Assembly (NCBI GenBank): GCA_964556705.1
Contig: CAZKXX010000047.1
Location: 1-27,261, forward strand
Reading direction: 5' to 3'
Length of the DNA: 27,261 nt
Source of the DNA: CAZKXX01 sp964556705
Lineage (GTDB): Bacteria; Acidobacteriota; Terriglobia; UBA7540
Shown here piece after piece: positions 1 to 7,849 of this stretch. The position numbers and the translations under genes are program-made. Each line of letters opens with the position of its first letter. Position 1 is the first letter of the stretch. The notes under the pieces are model-generated. The model ran no database searches. It had not been told where the DNA came from and was given only the letters and a program-made list of their open reading frames with translations.

Positions 1-89
1 ACCCGGCGGGCGCGATTCAGCAATACAAGGTGGAGGGCGCTCTCAACTGGCTGAAATCGGTCTTGTGGCCGAAAGGCGCGCGGGAGTAA
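1..89 (+). CDS. frdB: Fumarate reductase iron-sulfur subunit, C-terminal end only
   Basis: Only the last 28 codons are in the window (reading frame from base 3, TAA stop at 87-89). The visible tail contains P-A-G-A-I-Q-Q-x-K-V-E, which resembles the end of Escherichia coli FrdB (AAAIQQGKVES). FrdB carries the three iron-sulfur clusters that pass electrons between the FAD subunit and the membrane quinone site; the cluster-binding cysteines lie upstream of the window. The next two genes encode the membrane anchors FrdC and FrdD, the usual order in frdABCD operons, and this supports the call. The fragment is too short to separate fumarate reductase from succinate dehydrogenase on its own. Confidence 0.8.
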   Translation, partial: PAGAIQQYKVEGALNWLKSVLWPKGARE

Positions 90-91
90 GG

Positions 92-556
92 GTGCCCACG
101 GCAACGGGAACGCCGCCGTTACAGCCGCTGGAACAGGAAATGGACACCACCGTTCCTTACAGCCGTTACCATCCGAAGTGGTATCGCCGTCCGGTGTCGG
201 TGTGGTGGTGGCTCGGGTCGTGGCGCTACGCCAAATTCGTGTTGCGTGAGCTGACCAGTCTCGCCGTCGCGTACACGGCGCTGCTGCTGCTGTGGAAGCT
301 GCGCGCGCTGGCGACGAGCCGCGAAGCCTACGAAGCGTTCACGACGCGCATGCAGAGTCCGTTCTGGATGACCCTGAACGCGCTGGCGCTGGTGATGGTG
401 CTCTACCACGCCGTCACCTGGTTCAACCTGACGCCCAAAGCGATGGTGGTGCGGGTGGGCGGTCGCCGCGTGTCCGACTGGGCGATTTCCGGCGCGAATT
501 ATGTGCTCTGGGCAGCGGTCTCCATCTTCCTGGCTTGGAGCGCCACGCGGGGTTGA
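92..556 (+). CDS. frdC: Fumarate reductase membrane anchor subunit C
   Basis: FrdC is one of two hydrophobic anchors that hold the fumarate reductase catalytic dimer on the cytoplasmic membrane and form the quinol site. The product has three membrane segments and follows E. coli FrdC along its length: Y-R-R-P at the start, F-V-L-R-E-L-T before helix 1, and a second helix ending in Y-H-A-V-T-W-F-N-L-T-P-K-A (E. coli LHTKTWFELAPKA). I chose GTG at 92 because GGGAG at 82-86 sits five bases upstream and the start follows the frdB stop at once. ATG at 140 would give 138 aa, closer to the 131 aa of E. coli, and remains possible. The gene ends four bases before frdD, so translation is probably coupled. 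Confidence 0.9.
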   Translation: MPTATGTPPLQPLEQEMDTTVPYSRYHPKWYRRPVSVWWWLGSWRYAKFVLRELTSLAVAYTALLLLWKLRALATSREAYEAFTTRMQSPFWMTLNALALVMVLYHAVTWFNLTPKAMVVRVGGRRVSDWAISGANYVLWAAVSIFLAWSATRG

Positions 557-560
557 AGCG

Positions 561-914
561 ATGAAGACGCGGACGATCACGCCGATGTTGTGGGGGCTGT
601 TCAGCGCCGGAGGAACGGTGGCGGCGTTCCTGCTGCCCGTTCACTTGTTTCTGACGGGATTCGGTTTTCCGCTCGGCTGGTTTCCCACGCCCGGCTACGA
701 TTACATTTTACGTGTGATGGCGCACCCCGTTCCGAAGCTCTATTTTTTCGTGCTGCTCTCACTGCCGCTCTTTCATTGGGCGCATCGCTTTCGCTACACG
801 CTTTACGACGGATTGAAGATCAAACACCTGACGCCGCTGATTGTCACCCTCTGTTACGGGGGCGCGCTGGTGGGAAGTGTCCTCGCCGCCTGGGCGCTCT
901 GGAAGCTGCCTTAA
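561..914 (+). CDS. frdD: Fumarate reductase membrane anchor subunit D
   Basis: This is the second membrane anchor of quinol:fumarate reductase, which reduces fumarate with menaquinol in anaerobic respiration. The 117-aa product matches the family length (119 aa in E. coli) and has three hydrophobic segments. The N-terminal W-G-L-F-S-A-G-G matches W-G-L-F-G-A-G-G of E. coli FrdD, and H-W-A-H-R-F-R-Y after helix 2 corresponds to the conserved histidine region (CGLHRMHHAMHD). The ATG lies four bases after the frdC stop. No heme-ligand pattern of the di-heme anchors is evident, which fits the FrdC/FrdD type. A hairpin at 933-954 follows the stop codon. Confidence 0.9.
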   Translation: MKTRTITPMLWGLFSAGGTVAAFLLPVHLFLTGFGFPLGWFPTPGYDYILRVMAHPVPKLYFFVLLSLPLFHWAHRFRYTLYDGLKIKHLTPLIVTLCYGGALVGSVLAAWALWKLP

Positions 915-932
915 GGCGGGGCGGGAGAAGGG

Positions 933-954
933 TCCGGCCGGTGTTCGGGCCGGA
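933..954 (+). other. Hairpin, copy 1 of a 22-nt element found twice
   Basis: A seven-base stem (TCCGGCC pairing with GGCCGGA) encloses an eight-base loop ending in TTCG. It lies 18 bases after the frdD stop and 26 bases before the ATG at 981. No T-tract follows, so it is not a clear intrinsic terminator. A near copy occurs at 17832-17853, upstream of the LytTR regulator gene, differing in two loop bases and in the outer pair, which is T:A here and G:C there. Confidence 0.6.
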
Positions 955-980
955 AACGCGGAGAACCCCGGAGGTTCAAC

Positions 981-1337
981 ATGCTGCGTGTCATCCACGC
1001 CTTTGACGTCAAGCCGGGAGTGGTGGAGGAATCGTTTATCGAGTGGCTGGACGGCCGGCTGGACGAAATCACCAAACGCTACGGATGCCTGGAGCGCCGC
1101 ACGTGGCGCTTCATTGACGGCTTTCGCGGCGACTACGACAGAAACCAGCCGGAAGCGCGCCCGCGATACCTGAACGAGGCTTTCTGGCCGTCACAGGAGC
1201 ACGCCGACCGCTTTCGCAAGTGGCTGCTTTCGGACGAAGGAAAGGAGTTCCGCGTCCAGTGGTTCGGTTCGGTGACCAACCACACGGTGCTGCGCTACGT
1301 CGAAGCGCATCCGCGCGTGCCGGTCACCGACGACTGA
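981..1337 (+). CDS. Uncharacterised 118-aa protein
   Basis: I do not recognise the family with certainty. The start is secure: GGAGG at 970-974 lies six bases before the ATG. The protein is soluble, with no signal peptide or membrane segment. It opens with a beta-strand-like stretch (M-L-R-V-I-H-A-F-D-V-K-P-G) followed by an amphipathic helix, and ends with another strand-like stretch (N-H-T-V-L-R-Y-V-E). This alternation recalls the small dimeric alpha/beta-barrel (ABM-like) fold, but that is inference. It is rich in aromatic and charged residues (W-R-F, F-W-P, W-F-G). It follows frdD by 66 bases, with a hairpin between, and is convergent with the cyclophilin gene. It may be co-transcribed with frd; a role in that complex is not shown. 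Confidence 0.75.
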   Translation: MLRVIHAFDVKPGVVEESFIEWLDGRLDEITKRYGCLERRTWRFIDGFRGDYDRNQPEARPRYLNEAFWPSQEHADRFRKWLLSDEGKEFRVQWFGSVTNHTVLRYVEAHPRVPVTDD

Positions 1338-1343
1338 GCCGCT

Positions 1344-1870
1344 TCAAGCGGCGCGTTCGATGCGCAGCGCCTGAATCACCACCGGCGTGCGCGGGCGGTC
1401 CTGGCGGTCGCGCGCGACGCGCGAGATTTTCTCCACCACGTCCTGCCCCTCCGTGACCTGGCCGAAAATGGTGTGCCGGTTGTTCAGCCAGTCCGTGGGA
1501 ACGACGGTAATGAAGAACTGGCTGCCGTTCGTGTTCGGCCCGGCATTGGCCATGGCGAGCCTTCCCGGACGGTCAAATGCCAGGCCCGGACCAAACTCGT
1601 CCTCGAATTTGTAGCCCGGCCCGCCTGTGCCCGAGCCGAGCGGGCACCCGCCCTGAATCATGAAATCCGGAATCACGCGGTGGAATGTCAGGCCGTCGTA
1701 GAAATTTCCCTTCTCGCGCTGGCCGGTCTGCGGGTCCAGGTATTCCTTCGCGCCCGTCGCAAGGCCCACAAAGTTTTCGACCGTTTTCGGAGCCTGGTCC
1801 GGAAACAGTTCACACGTGAAGGAGCCGAGCGACGTCTCGAACTTCGCGTAGAGGCCTGGCTTGGCGCTGC

Positions 1871-1874
<4 letters not shown>
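1344..1874 (-). CDS. Cyclophilin-type peptidyl-prolyl isomerase, cytoplasmic form
   Basis: Cyclophilins catalyse cis-trans isomerisation of peptide bonds before proline and assist protein folding. The 176-aa product is a single cyclophilin domain with the hallmark blocks F-H-R-V-I-P-D-F-M-I-Q-G-G, A-M-A-N-A-G-P-N-T-N-G-S-Q-F-F-I-T and W-L-N-N-R-H-T-I-F-G. These supply the catalytic arginine, the Q-F-F-I active-site strand and the tryptophan/histidine pocket. There is no signal peptide, so it should stay in the cytoplasm. AAAGGAG stands just upstream of the ATG, inside the 3' end of the preceding cyclophilin gene; the two frames overlap by four bases, so they are translationally coupled. It is the last gene of a three-gene operon and resembles its neighbour strongly enough to be a tandem duplicate. 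Confidence 0.95.
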
Positions 1875-2554
<680 letters not shown>

Positions 2555-2561
2555 GAGGACC

Positions 2562-3794
2562 TCACTGGGTTGAGGAAGTCTTTTCGCGGACGGCCTCGAC
2601 CTCGCGCATCACGCGGAGCATGTTGCCGCCGACCATTTTTTCCAGATCCTGTTCGCTGAAGCCGCGCTGGGCGAGCGCCCGCACGAGGTTAGGAATCCTC
2701 GAAATATCGTCCACGCCCTCCGGGACCGACTCCACGCCGTCGTAGTCGGAGCCGATGCCGACGTGATCCACACCCGCCACGCGCGCCGCGTGCTCGAAAT
2801 GGTCCACCAGGCGTTCGAGCGGCGGCCTGGAAATGTCGCGATAGTGGTGACGATAGATGCGCAACTCTTCGGCCCAGCCGAGGTGCTCTCCTTTTCGCTT
2901 CCGCTCGGCGCGAGCCGAGGCGATTTCTTTTTCGGCTTCTTTTCTGCGGCCCACCGCGCGGCGGTAGTCGGGGTCCACAAACGTCGAGAAGAAATTGATA
3001 TTCACGACCCCGCCGTTTTTCGCGATCGCGCGCAGCAGGTGATCGTTCAGGTTGCGGTGGTGATCGTTCAGCGCGTAACAGGAGGAGTGCGAGGCGATAA
3101 CCGGCGCACGGGACACTTTCAAAACGTCGATCACGGTCTGGTCGGAGAGGTGCGACACGTCCACCATCATTCCCAGGCGGTTCATTTCCTCCACCACCTC
3201 GCGCCCGAAATCCGTCAGACCGTTCCAGCGCGGCGGCGCGCCGGAAGAGTCCGCCCAATCGGTCGGCGCGGTGTGCGTGAGCGTCAGGTAGCGCACGCCA
3301 AGGCGATGATAGGTCCGCAGCAGGCGCAGGTCGTTGCGAATGGTGTGGCCGCCTTCGATCCCGAGCAGCACCGCGATGCGGTTTGCCTTTCGTGCCTGAA
3401 GAATCTCTTGCGCCGTCGTCGCCAGCGCCAGCGCGTCGCCGTGGCGCGCCACCTGTTCGTGGACTTCGTCAATCAGCCGCAGCGTGCGCGGCACGAGGTC
3501 TTCGGCGGGCCAGTTCACCTGCACCCAGATGGCGAAGAAGGCCGCGCCGATTCGTCCCTCGCGCATCTTCGGGATACTGACGTGCCAGGGGCTTGCCGGG
3601 TCGGCAAGGTCGTAGCCTTCGTCGAGCATCATCTGAGGGGTATCCACGTGCGTGTCCATGATCAGCGCGCGCTCGAGGACGCGCTCCGCGGCGCCGGCGG
3701 GGACGGCGGGGGAGGGCGCGGTCGAGCAGGCCGTCTGGGCCGCCAGCAGCGCGAGCAGGACAACGGAAAAACAACGTGGCAGGCTCTTCAGCAC
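2562..3794 (-). CDS. Membrane dipeptidase (peptidase M19), predicted lipoprotein
   Basis: M19 enzymes are zinc dipeptidases related to renal dipeptidase. The expected ligand blocks are present in order: M-D-T-H-V-D (H-x-D), G-I-E-G-G-H (bridging glutamate), V-D-V-S-H-L-S, A-S-H-S-S-C-Y-A-L and, near the end, G-S-D-Y-D-G-V. The N-terminus has a hydrophobic segment ending in A-A-Q-T-A-C-S, a plausible lipobox, so the enzyme is probably lipid-anchored outside the cytoplasm. I start at GTG 3794 (410 aa). An upstream TTG at 3842 in the same frame coincides with a perfect -35 hexamer and lies before the -10, so it is unlikely to be translated. The two cyclophilin genes follow after seven bases. Substrate cannot be told from sequence; D-amino-acid or cell-wall dipeptides are possible. 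Confidence 0.9.
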   Translation of the reverse strand: MLKSLPRCFSVVLLALLAAQTACSTAPSPAVPAGAAERVLERALIMDTHVDTPQMMLDEGYDLADPASPWHVSIPKMREGRIGAAFFAIWVQVNWPAEDLVPRTLRLIDEVHEQVARHGDALALATTAQEILQARKANRIAVLLGIEGGHTIRNDLRLLRTYHRLGVRYLTLTHTAPTDWADSSGAPPRWNGLTDFGREVVEEMNRLGMMVDVSHLSDQTVIDVLKVSRAPVIASHSSCYALNDHHRNLNDHLLRAIAKNGGVVNINFFSTFVDPDYRRAVGRRKEAEKEIASARAERKRKGEHLGWAEELRIYRHHYRDISRPPLERLVDHFEHAARVAGVDHVGIGSDYDGVESVPEGVDDISRIPNLVRALAQRGFSEQDLEKMVGGNMLRVMREVEAVREKTSSTQ

Positions 3795-3812
3795 AGGACC
3801 GTCAAGTCCTCC

Positions 3813-3842
3813 ATTATTGGCCCGTCGGCGCAGGCCTGTCAA
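3813..3842 (-). promoter_or_regulatory. Sigma-70-type promoter for the dipeptidase-cyclophilin operon
   Basis: On the minus strand TTGACA (3842-3837) is followed after 18 bases by AATAAT (3818-3813), matching 6/6 and 5/6 of the consensus. Transcription would begin near 3807, only about 12 bases before the GTG at 3794. The GGAGGA just after the -10 would then lie largely outside the mRNA, so the operon may have a very short leader. Confidence 0.7.
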
Positions 3843-3908
3843 ACCTCGCGACGCTCACGGCCCGGCCGGGCGGCTCGACCGGGCACCGTCCTTTTCTCGC
3901 TCCCGGCG

Positions 3909-3937
3909 TTGAACGTTGGGTGGGGTTTCAGTATAAT
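3909..3937 (+). promoter_or_regulatory. Sigma-70-type promoter for the GAF protein gene
   Basis: TTGAAC (3909-3914), a 17-base spacer and a perfect TATAAT (3932-3937) lie 41 bases before the ATG at 3979. It is divergent from the dipeptidase promoter, with about 65 bases between the two -35 hexamers. Confidence 0.75.
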
Positions 3938-3978
3938 CCCCGGCGTTCCCGCGGAATCCTTCCCAGGAGAGAAGACTG

Positions 3979-4536
3979 ATGGCCTCGGCGGACCTTGCGC
4001 TCGGCGTTGCGAGAATTGTGGAGGAGATGCGAAAGGCGGGTGGGTTTCCCGCGCCGGAGGCCCTGCTCAAGCTGGCCACGCAGGTCGCCTCCGCGTTCGG
4101 GGCCAAGAAAGATGAAATCGCCATCCTGAGGCTTTCTGGTGACGGGAGGATGCTGCGGTTCCTTTTTCCCATCAAGCTCCAGAAGATCGGGGCGCTTCCC
4201 GTAAGCACCGCGCACTCGCTGGCCACCAAGACCATTCGCGACCGCCGCGGAGAAATTGTCAACAACTTCTCCGTGTACAAACATCCCACGGTCTTCGAGG
4301 CGGTGGACCTTTCCGAGCAGGAAAAGGCGGCGCCCATTCAGAAAATCATGAGCGCGCCGATGATTGCCGACGGCAAGGTGATCGGCGTGATCCAGGTCAG
4401 CCGCAAAGGGAAGGCGGGCGAAAGCATCGGACCCGACTTCTCGCTCCAGGACCTCTCCGAGCTCACCAGCGTGGGCGGCGTCATGGCCAAGTATCTGGCC
4501 ACGGTCCCCGAGGAACCCCCCAGGAAGAAAGGCTGA
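3979..4536 (+). CDS. GAF-domain protein
   Basis: The 185-aa product is essentially one GAF domain, a small-ligand or redox sensing fold. The strand pattern I-A-I-L-R-L-S-G-D-G-R-M-L-R-F-L-F-P at about residues 49-66 and the C-terminal S-A-P-M-I-A-D-G-K-V-I-G-V-I-Q-V-S block near 127-142 are typical of GAF proteins. A helix from about residue 5 precedes it and a basic tail (P-R-K-K-G) ends it. There is no output domain, so it probably acts through a partner or by dimerisation. AGGAG stands upstream of the ATG and a strong promoter lies at 3909-3937, so it is a single-gene unit. It converges on the inositol phosphate synthase gene. Ligand unknown. Confidence 0.85.
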   Translation: MASADLALGVARIVEEMRKAGGFPAPEALLKLATQVASAFGAKKDEIAILRLSGDGRMLRFLFPIKLQKIGALPVSTAHSLATKTIRDRRGEIVNNFSVYKHPTVFEAVDLSEQEKAAPIQKIMSAPMIADGKVIGVIQVSRKGKAGESIGPDFSLQDLSELTSVGGVMAKYLATVPEEPPRKKG

Positions 4537-4568
4537 GAGCCGCGGCGCGTTTCGCCCGGTCCTTCGCC

Positions 4569-5894
4569 TCAGTCGTAGTATTCCAGCCCCAGGTGCGTGA
4601 TCAATTCTTCGCCGCGCAGGTGGCGAAGTGTGTTCTTCAGCTTCATGAGCTGGATGAACAGATCGTGCTCCGGATAGAGATGGGGCGCGCACATCGGGCT
4701 CTTGAAGTAGAACGACAGCCACTCCTGGATGCCTTTGCGCGCCATCTCCGGCGTGCGCTGCGCGAGGTCGAGAAAGAGCACCAGGTCGAGCACGATGGGC
4801 GCGGCCAGTATCGAATCGCGGCAGAGGAAATCGATCTTGATCTGCATCGGATAGCCGAGCCATCCGAAGATATCAATGTTGTCCCAGCCTTCCTTGTTAT
4901 CCCCGCGCGGCGGATAGTAATTGATGCGCACGATGTGGTGGAAATCCTTGTAGAGTTCGGGATAGAGGTCAGGCTGGAGGATGTACTCGAGAACGGAAAG
5001 CTTGCTCTCTTCCTTCGTCTTGAACGAATACGGGTCGTCGAGAACTTCGCCGTCGCGGTTGCCGAGAATATTCGTCGAAAACCATCCCGTCAGGCCGAGC
5101 AGCCGCGCCTTCAGGCCGGGCGCCAGAATCGTCTTCATCAGTGTCTGCCCGGTCTTGAAATCCTTGCCGCAGATGGGGACGCACTTGCTTTGCGCGAGTT
5201 CCTGAATCGCGGGAATGTCCACCGTCAGGTTGGGCGCGCCGTTGGCGAAGGGAACGCCGGACTGGAGCGCCGCGTAGGCGTAAATCATGCTCGGTGCGAT
5301 ATCCGGGCTGTTGTTCTTCAGGCCTTTCTCAAAGGCCGCGAGGGTCCGGTGGACGGCGCCCGGCTTGAGATACGCTTCGGTCGAGCCGCACCAGACCATC
5401 ACCAGGCGCGAGGCTCCGGCCGACTTCCGAAAGCGCGCGATATCCTCCATCACCTGGTCGGCCAGGTGCATTTTTGTCTTTCCTTTCTTGACGTGCTCTC
5501 CGTGCAGGTTGCGGACGAACTTCTGTTCGAACACGGCGGGCATGGGACGAATCCTGGTGAGGAAGTCCTTCACCTCGCCGAGCAGCGCGCGCTCCAGCAC
5601 GCCGGCCTTGAGCGCGGCCGCGTAGCTGTTGTCGCGAAACAGGTCCCAGCCACCGAAGACGAGATCGTTCAGGCCCGCCAGAGGCACGAAGTCCTTGATA
5701 AGGGGAATCCGGCGGTCGGTCCGCTTGCCGAGTCGGATCGTGCCCATCTGCGTCAGAGAGCCGATAGGTCGCGCCAACTGTCGGCGAACGGCTTCAACGC
5801 CTGCAATAAAAGTCGTCGCCACGGCGCCCATGCCGGGTAGCAGGACGCCCAGTTTCCCTTTAGGTTCAGCAATTTCAAATGTGCGTTTGGCCAC
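4569..5894 (-). CDS. ino1: Inositol-3-phosphate synthase
   Basis: This NAD-dependent enzyme converts glucose 6-phosphate to inositol 3-phosphate, the first step towards inositol lipids and inositol-based solutes or thiols. The product is 441 aa with G-M-G-A-V-A-T-T near residues 21-28 as dinucleotide-binding turn. It has the family blocks N-G-A-P-N, G-K-D-F-K-T-G-Q-T (compare G-D-D-F-K-S-G-Q-T of eukaryotic enzymes) and N-I-L-G-N-R-D-G-E-V-L, plus the C-terminal K-I-D-F-L-C-R-D-S region. I chose GTG at 5894: GAGGTGA lies five bases upstream, and the longer frame extends into low-conservation sequence without a good start. No inositol monophosphatase gene is adjacent. It is transcribed away from the FHA-PP2C gene. 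Confidence 0.92.
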   Translation of the reverse strand: MAKRTFEIAEPKGKLGVLLPGMGAVATTFIAGVEAVRRQLARPIGSLTQMGTIRLGKRTDRRIPLIKDFVPLAGLNDLVFGGWDLFRDNSYAAALKAGVLERALLGEVKDFLTRIRPMPAVFEQKFVRNLHGEHVKKGKTKMHLADQVMEDIARFRKSAGASRLVMVWCGSTEAYLKPGAVHRTLAAFEKGLKNNSPDIAPSMIYAYAALQSGVPFANGAPNLTVDIPAIQELAQSKCVPICGKDFKTGQTLMKTILAPGLKARLLGLTGWFSTNILGNRDGEVLDDPYSFKTKEESKLSVLEYILQPDLYPELYKDFHHIVRINYYPPRGDNKEGWDNIDIFGWLGYPMQIKIDFLCRDSILAAPIVLDLVLFLDLAQRTPEMARKGIQEWLSFYFKSPMCAPHLYPEHDLFIQLMKLKNTLRHLRGEELITHLGLEYYD

Positions 5895-6164
5895 AGGCGT
5901 CACCTCGGGGGTATAGGAAAGCAATCTGCGTGCCAGTCGAAACTGGCGATGATGCGCTATCGGGCGGAAAATTTCAACGCCTTTTCTCGGGCGCTTGTCG
6001 CTCGCGCTGTCCGGCGAGCAACAATCGACGAGTTTGTCGCTCATTCTATCAGGGCGGCATGCCGCGAGACGGGGCCCCGCCGTCTGGCGCCGAAGTCCAA
6101 ACCTCATCAACCGCGACGGCGTTTGCTATACTGTTCACCCCCCTGTCCCGGGACCGGAACCGCT
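5895..6164. other. Divergent control region with two inverted repeats
   Basis: This 270-base spacer separates ino1 (-) from the FHA-PP2C gene (+). It holds a perfect six-base inverted repeat with four-base loop, GCCAGT/ACTGGC at 5932-5947, within the probable ino1 leader, where the RNA loop would be UUCG. A second inverted repeat, AGACGG/CCGTCT at 6067-6085, has a seven-base GC loop. A TTGAAA on the minus strand (5977-5972) is a possible ino1 -35 but has no convincing -10. The remainder shows nothing I can name. Confidence 0.4.
6124..6132 (+). promoter_or_regulatory. Extended -10 promoter of the FHA-GAF-PP2C gene
   Basis: TGCTATACT is an extended -10 (TGn plus TATACT, 5/6 of consensus). It lies 32 bases before the ATG at 6165, and the -35 region is weak, as extended -10 promoters allow. 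The same nine bases stand before the LytTR regulator gene at 17812-17820. Confidence 0.5.
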
Positions 6165-7817
6165 ATGGCCGTGACCAATCCCCGCCTGGTCGTGCGCGAC
6201 GCTTCGGGCAACGAGCGCGAGATTGAAGTCTCGCGCCTCCCGTTCCGCATCGGACGCCAGAGCGATAACGATCTCGTCCTGCTCGACGCGCGGATTTCGC
6301 GCCACCACGCCTGCATCACGCGCGCCGACGACGCTTACCGGCTCGAGGACCTCGGCAGTCGGCACGGGACCTTCGTCAACGGCCAGAAGGTGACTTCGTG
6401 CGCCCTTTCGAGCGGCGACCAGATCAGCCTCGGCGTCGTGGACGCCTACCAGATGTTTTTCCTGACCGAGCAGGTGGCGATTCCCAAGCTGCTCGAGGAA
6501 TTCGGCCGGGCCACCGCCGGCCCCGCCCCGCAACTCCAGCATCTGGCATTGCTGCTTCGGATGGCCCAGATGCTCCATCGCGCGCCCGTGCTCGAAGAAG
6601 TCCTGACGACGTTGATCGATTCGGCCGTGCAGCTCGGCGACGCGGAACGCGGCGTCCTCTACCTGCGCGATGCCGCGGGAGAAGTCCGGCCGCGATTGGC
6701 GCGTGGGCGGGGCGGCGTCAATCTCCCTCTCACGGAAGACGACGTGGCGCGCGGCGTCGTCGAACGCGTAGCCCTTTCGGGCCGCGAGGAGGTCACCCTT
6801 CAGGAAGAGTTCAGTGGACGCGCCACGCAGGAAACGGCGATCATCCAGGGCGGCATGCGCGGCGTGGTGGCCCTGCCGCTTCAGAAGCTGCCCGTGATGG
6901 AATCCATCGGCGACACGCTGCACCGCGCCGAACCGGAGCTGCTCGGCGTGCTTTATCTCGAGAACCGTTCGCGACCCTCGGCGCTCACGGGGCTCGACCG
7001 CCAGGTGCTCCAATCGCTGGCGCTGGAAGGCGCGACGGTCATCGAAAACGCCCGCCTGCTGCGCGTGGCCCGCGAGGAAGAGCGTTTCCGCCACGAGCTG
7101 TCGCTCGCCCGCAACATCCAGCGCAGCCTTCTGCCGCGCGAGCTGCCGCAGGCCGAGCACTTCGAACTGCGCGCCGTGAGCGTCTCGTCGCAGGCGGTGG
7201 GCGGAGACTACTTTGACGCCATTCGCCTGCCCGGCGGCCGTTTCGGTTTCGCCGTCGCTGACGTTTCGGGCAAGGGCCTGCCGGCGGCGATGATGGCCGG
7301 GAGCCTTCAGGGCGCGTTCGGCGCGGTGGCTGCCGGCGATCCCGAACTCGGCGAACTGGTCTGCCGCGTCAACGAGTTTCTGTGCGAGCGCACGCCGCCC
7401 GAGATGTTCGCCACGCTCTTTTACGGAGTTCTCGACCCGCGCGGGCATTTCGATTCCGTGAACGCAGGCCATACGGCGCCGCTCGTGGTGCGCGCCGGCG
7501 GTGTGGTGGAACGTCTGTCGGGCGAGAATTTTCCCATGGGATTCTTCCCGGGAATCGTTTTTCGGCCGGAGCGCATCGTGCTCAACCCCGGCGATTGCGT
7601 CGTCATGTATTCCGACGGCGTCACCGAAGCGCAGGACGCCGAAGATGAGTTGTTCGGCGAACAGCGGCTGAAGGCCTCTCTCGAAAGCGCTCCCGCGGAT
7701 TCCGCGCAGGCGGTGTGCGACCGCGTGCTGGCCGCCGTCGAGGAGTTCGTGGGTTCCGCTCCCCAGGCCGACGACGTCACCCTCATGGTCCTTCGCTACT
7801 CCGGTCTTTCCCTCTGA
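6165..7817 (+). CDS. FHA-GAF-PP2C (SpoIIE/RsbU-type) serine phosphatase
   Basis: The 550-aa product joins three signalling modules. An FHA phosphopeptide-binding domain covers about residues 5-95, with G-R at 30-31, S-R-H-H at 45-48 and G-S-R-H-G-T-F-V-N-G at 64-73. A GAF-like sensor spans about 130-310. A PP2C phosphatase of the SpoIIE/RsbU class runs from about 335 to the end, with G-G-D-Y-F-D near 346, A-D-V-S-G-K-G, M-Y-S-D-G-V-T-E-A and A-D-D-V-T-L-M near 535 providing the metal aspartates. Such enzymes usually dephosphorylate STAS anti-anti-sigma proteins. A STAS protein is encoded at 24190-24534 but is not adjacent. I start at ATG 6165, since the upstream extension crosses the promoter. 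FHA suggests recruitment by a Ser/Thr kinase substrate. Confidence 0.92.
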   Translation: MAVTNPRLVVRDASGNEREIEVSRLPFRIGRQSDNDLVLLDARISRHHACITRADDAYRLEDLGSRHGTFVNGQKVTSCALSSGDQISLGVVDAYQMFFLTEQVAIPKLLEEFGRATAGPAPQLQHLALLLRMAQMLHRAPVLEEVLTTLIDSAVQLGDAERGVLYLRDAAGEVRPRLARGRGGVNLPLTEDDVARGVVERVALSGREEVTLQEEFSGRATQETAIIQGGMRGVVALPLQKLPVMESIGDTLHRAEPELLGVLYLENRSRPSALTGLDRQVLQSLALEGATVIENARLLRVAREEERFRHELSLARNIQRSLLPRELPQAEHFELRAVSVSSQAVGGDYFDAIRLPGGRFGFAVADVSGKGLPAAMMAGSLQGAFGAVAAGDPELGELVCRVNEFLCERTPPEMFATLFYGVLDPRGHFDSVNAGHTAPLVVRAGGVVERLSGENFPMGFFPGIVFRPERIVLNPGDCVVMYSDGVTEAQDAEDELFGEQRLKASLESAPADSAQAVCDRVLAAVEEFVGSAPQADDVTLMVLRYSGLSL

Positions 7818-7849
7818 AAAGTCTTGGTTCGCGCCGCGCGCCACCGCCC

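Noticed and set aside
3795..3842. Upstream TTG start of the dipeptidase
   Set aside because: The TTG is part of the perfect -35 hexamer and lies upstream of the -10, so it would not be in the transcript; the lipoprotein signal fits the GTG at 3794.
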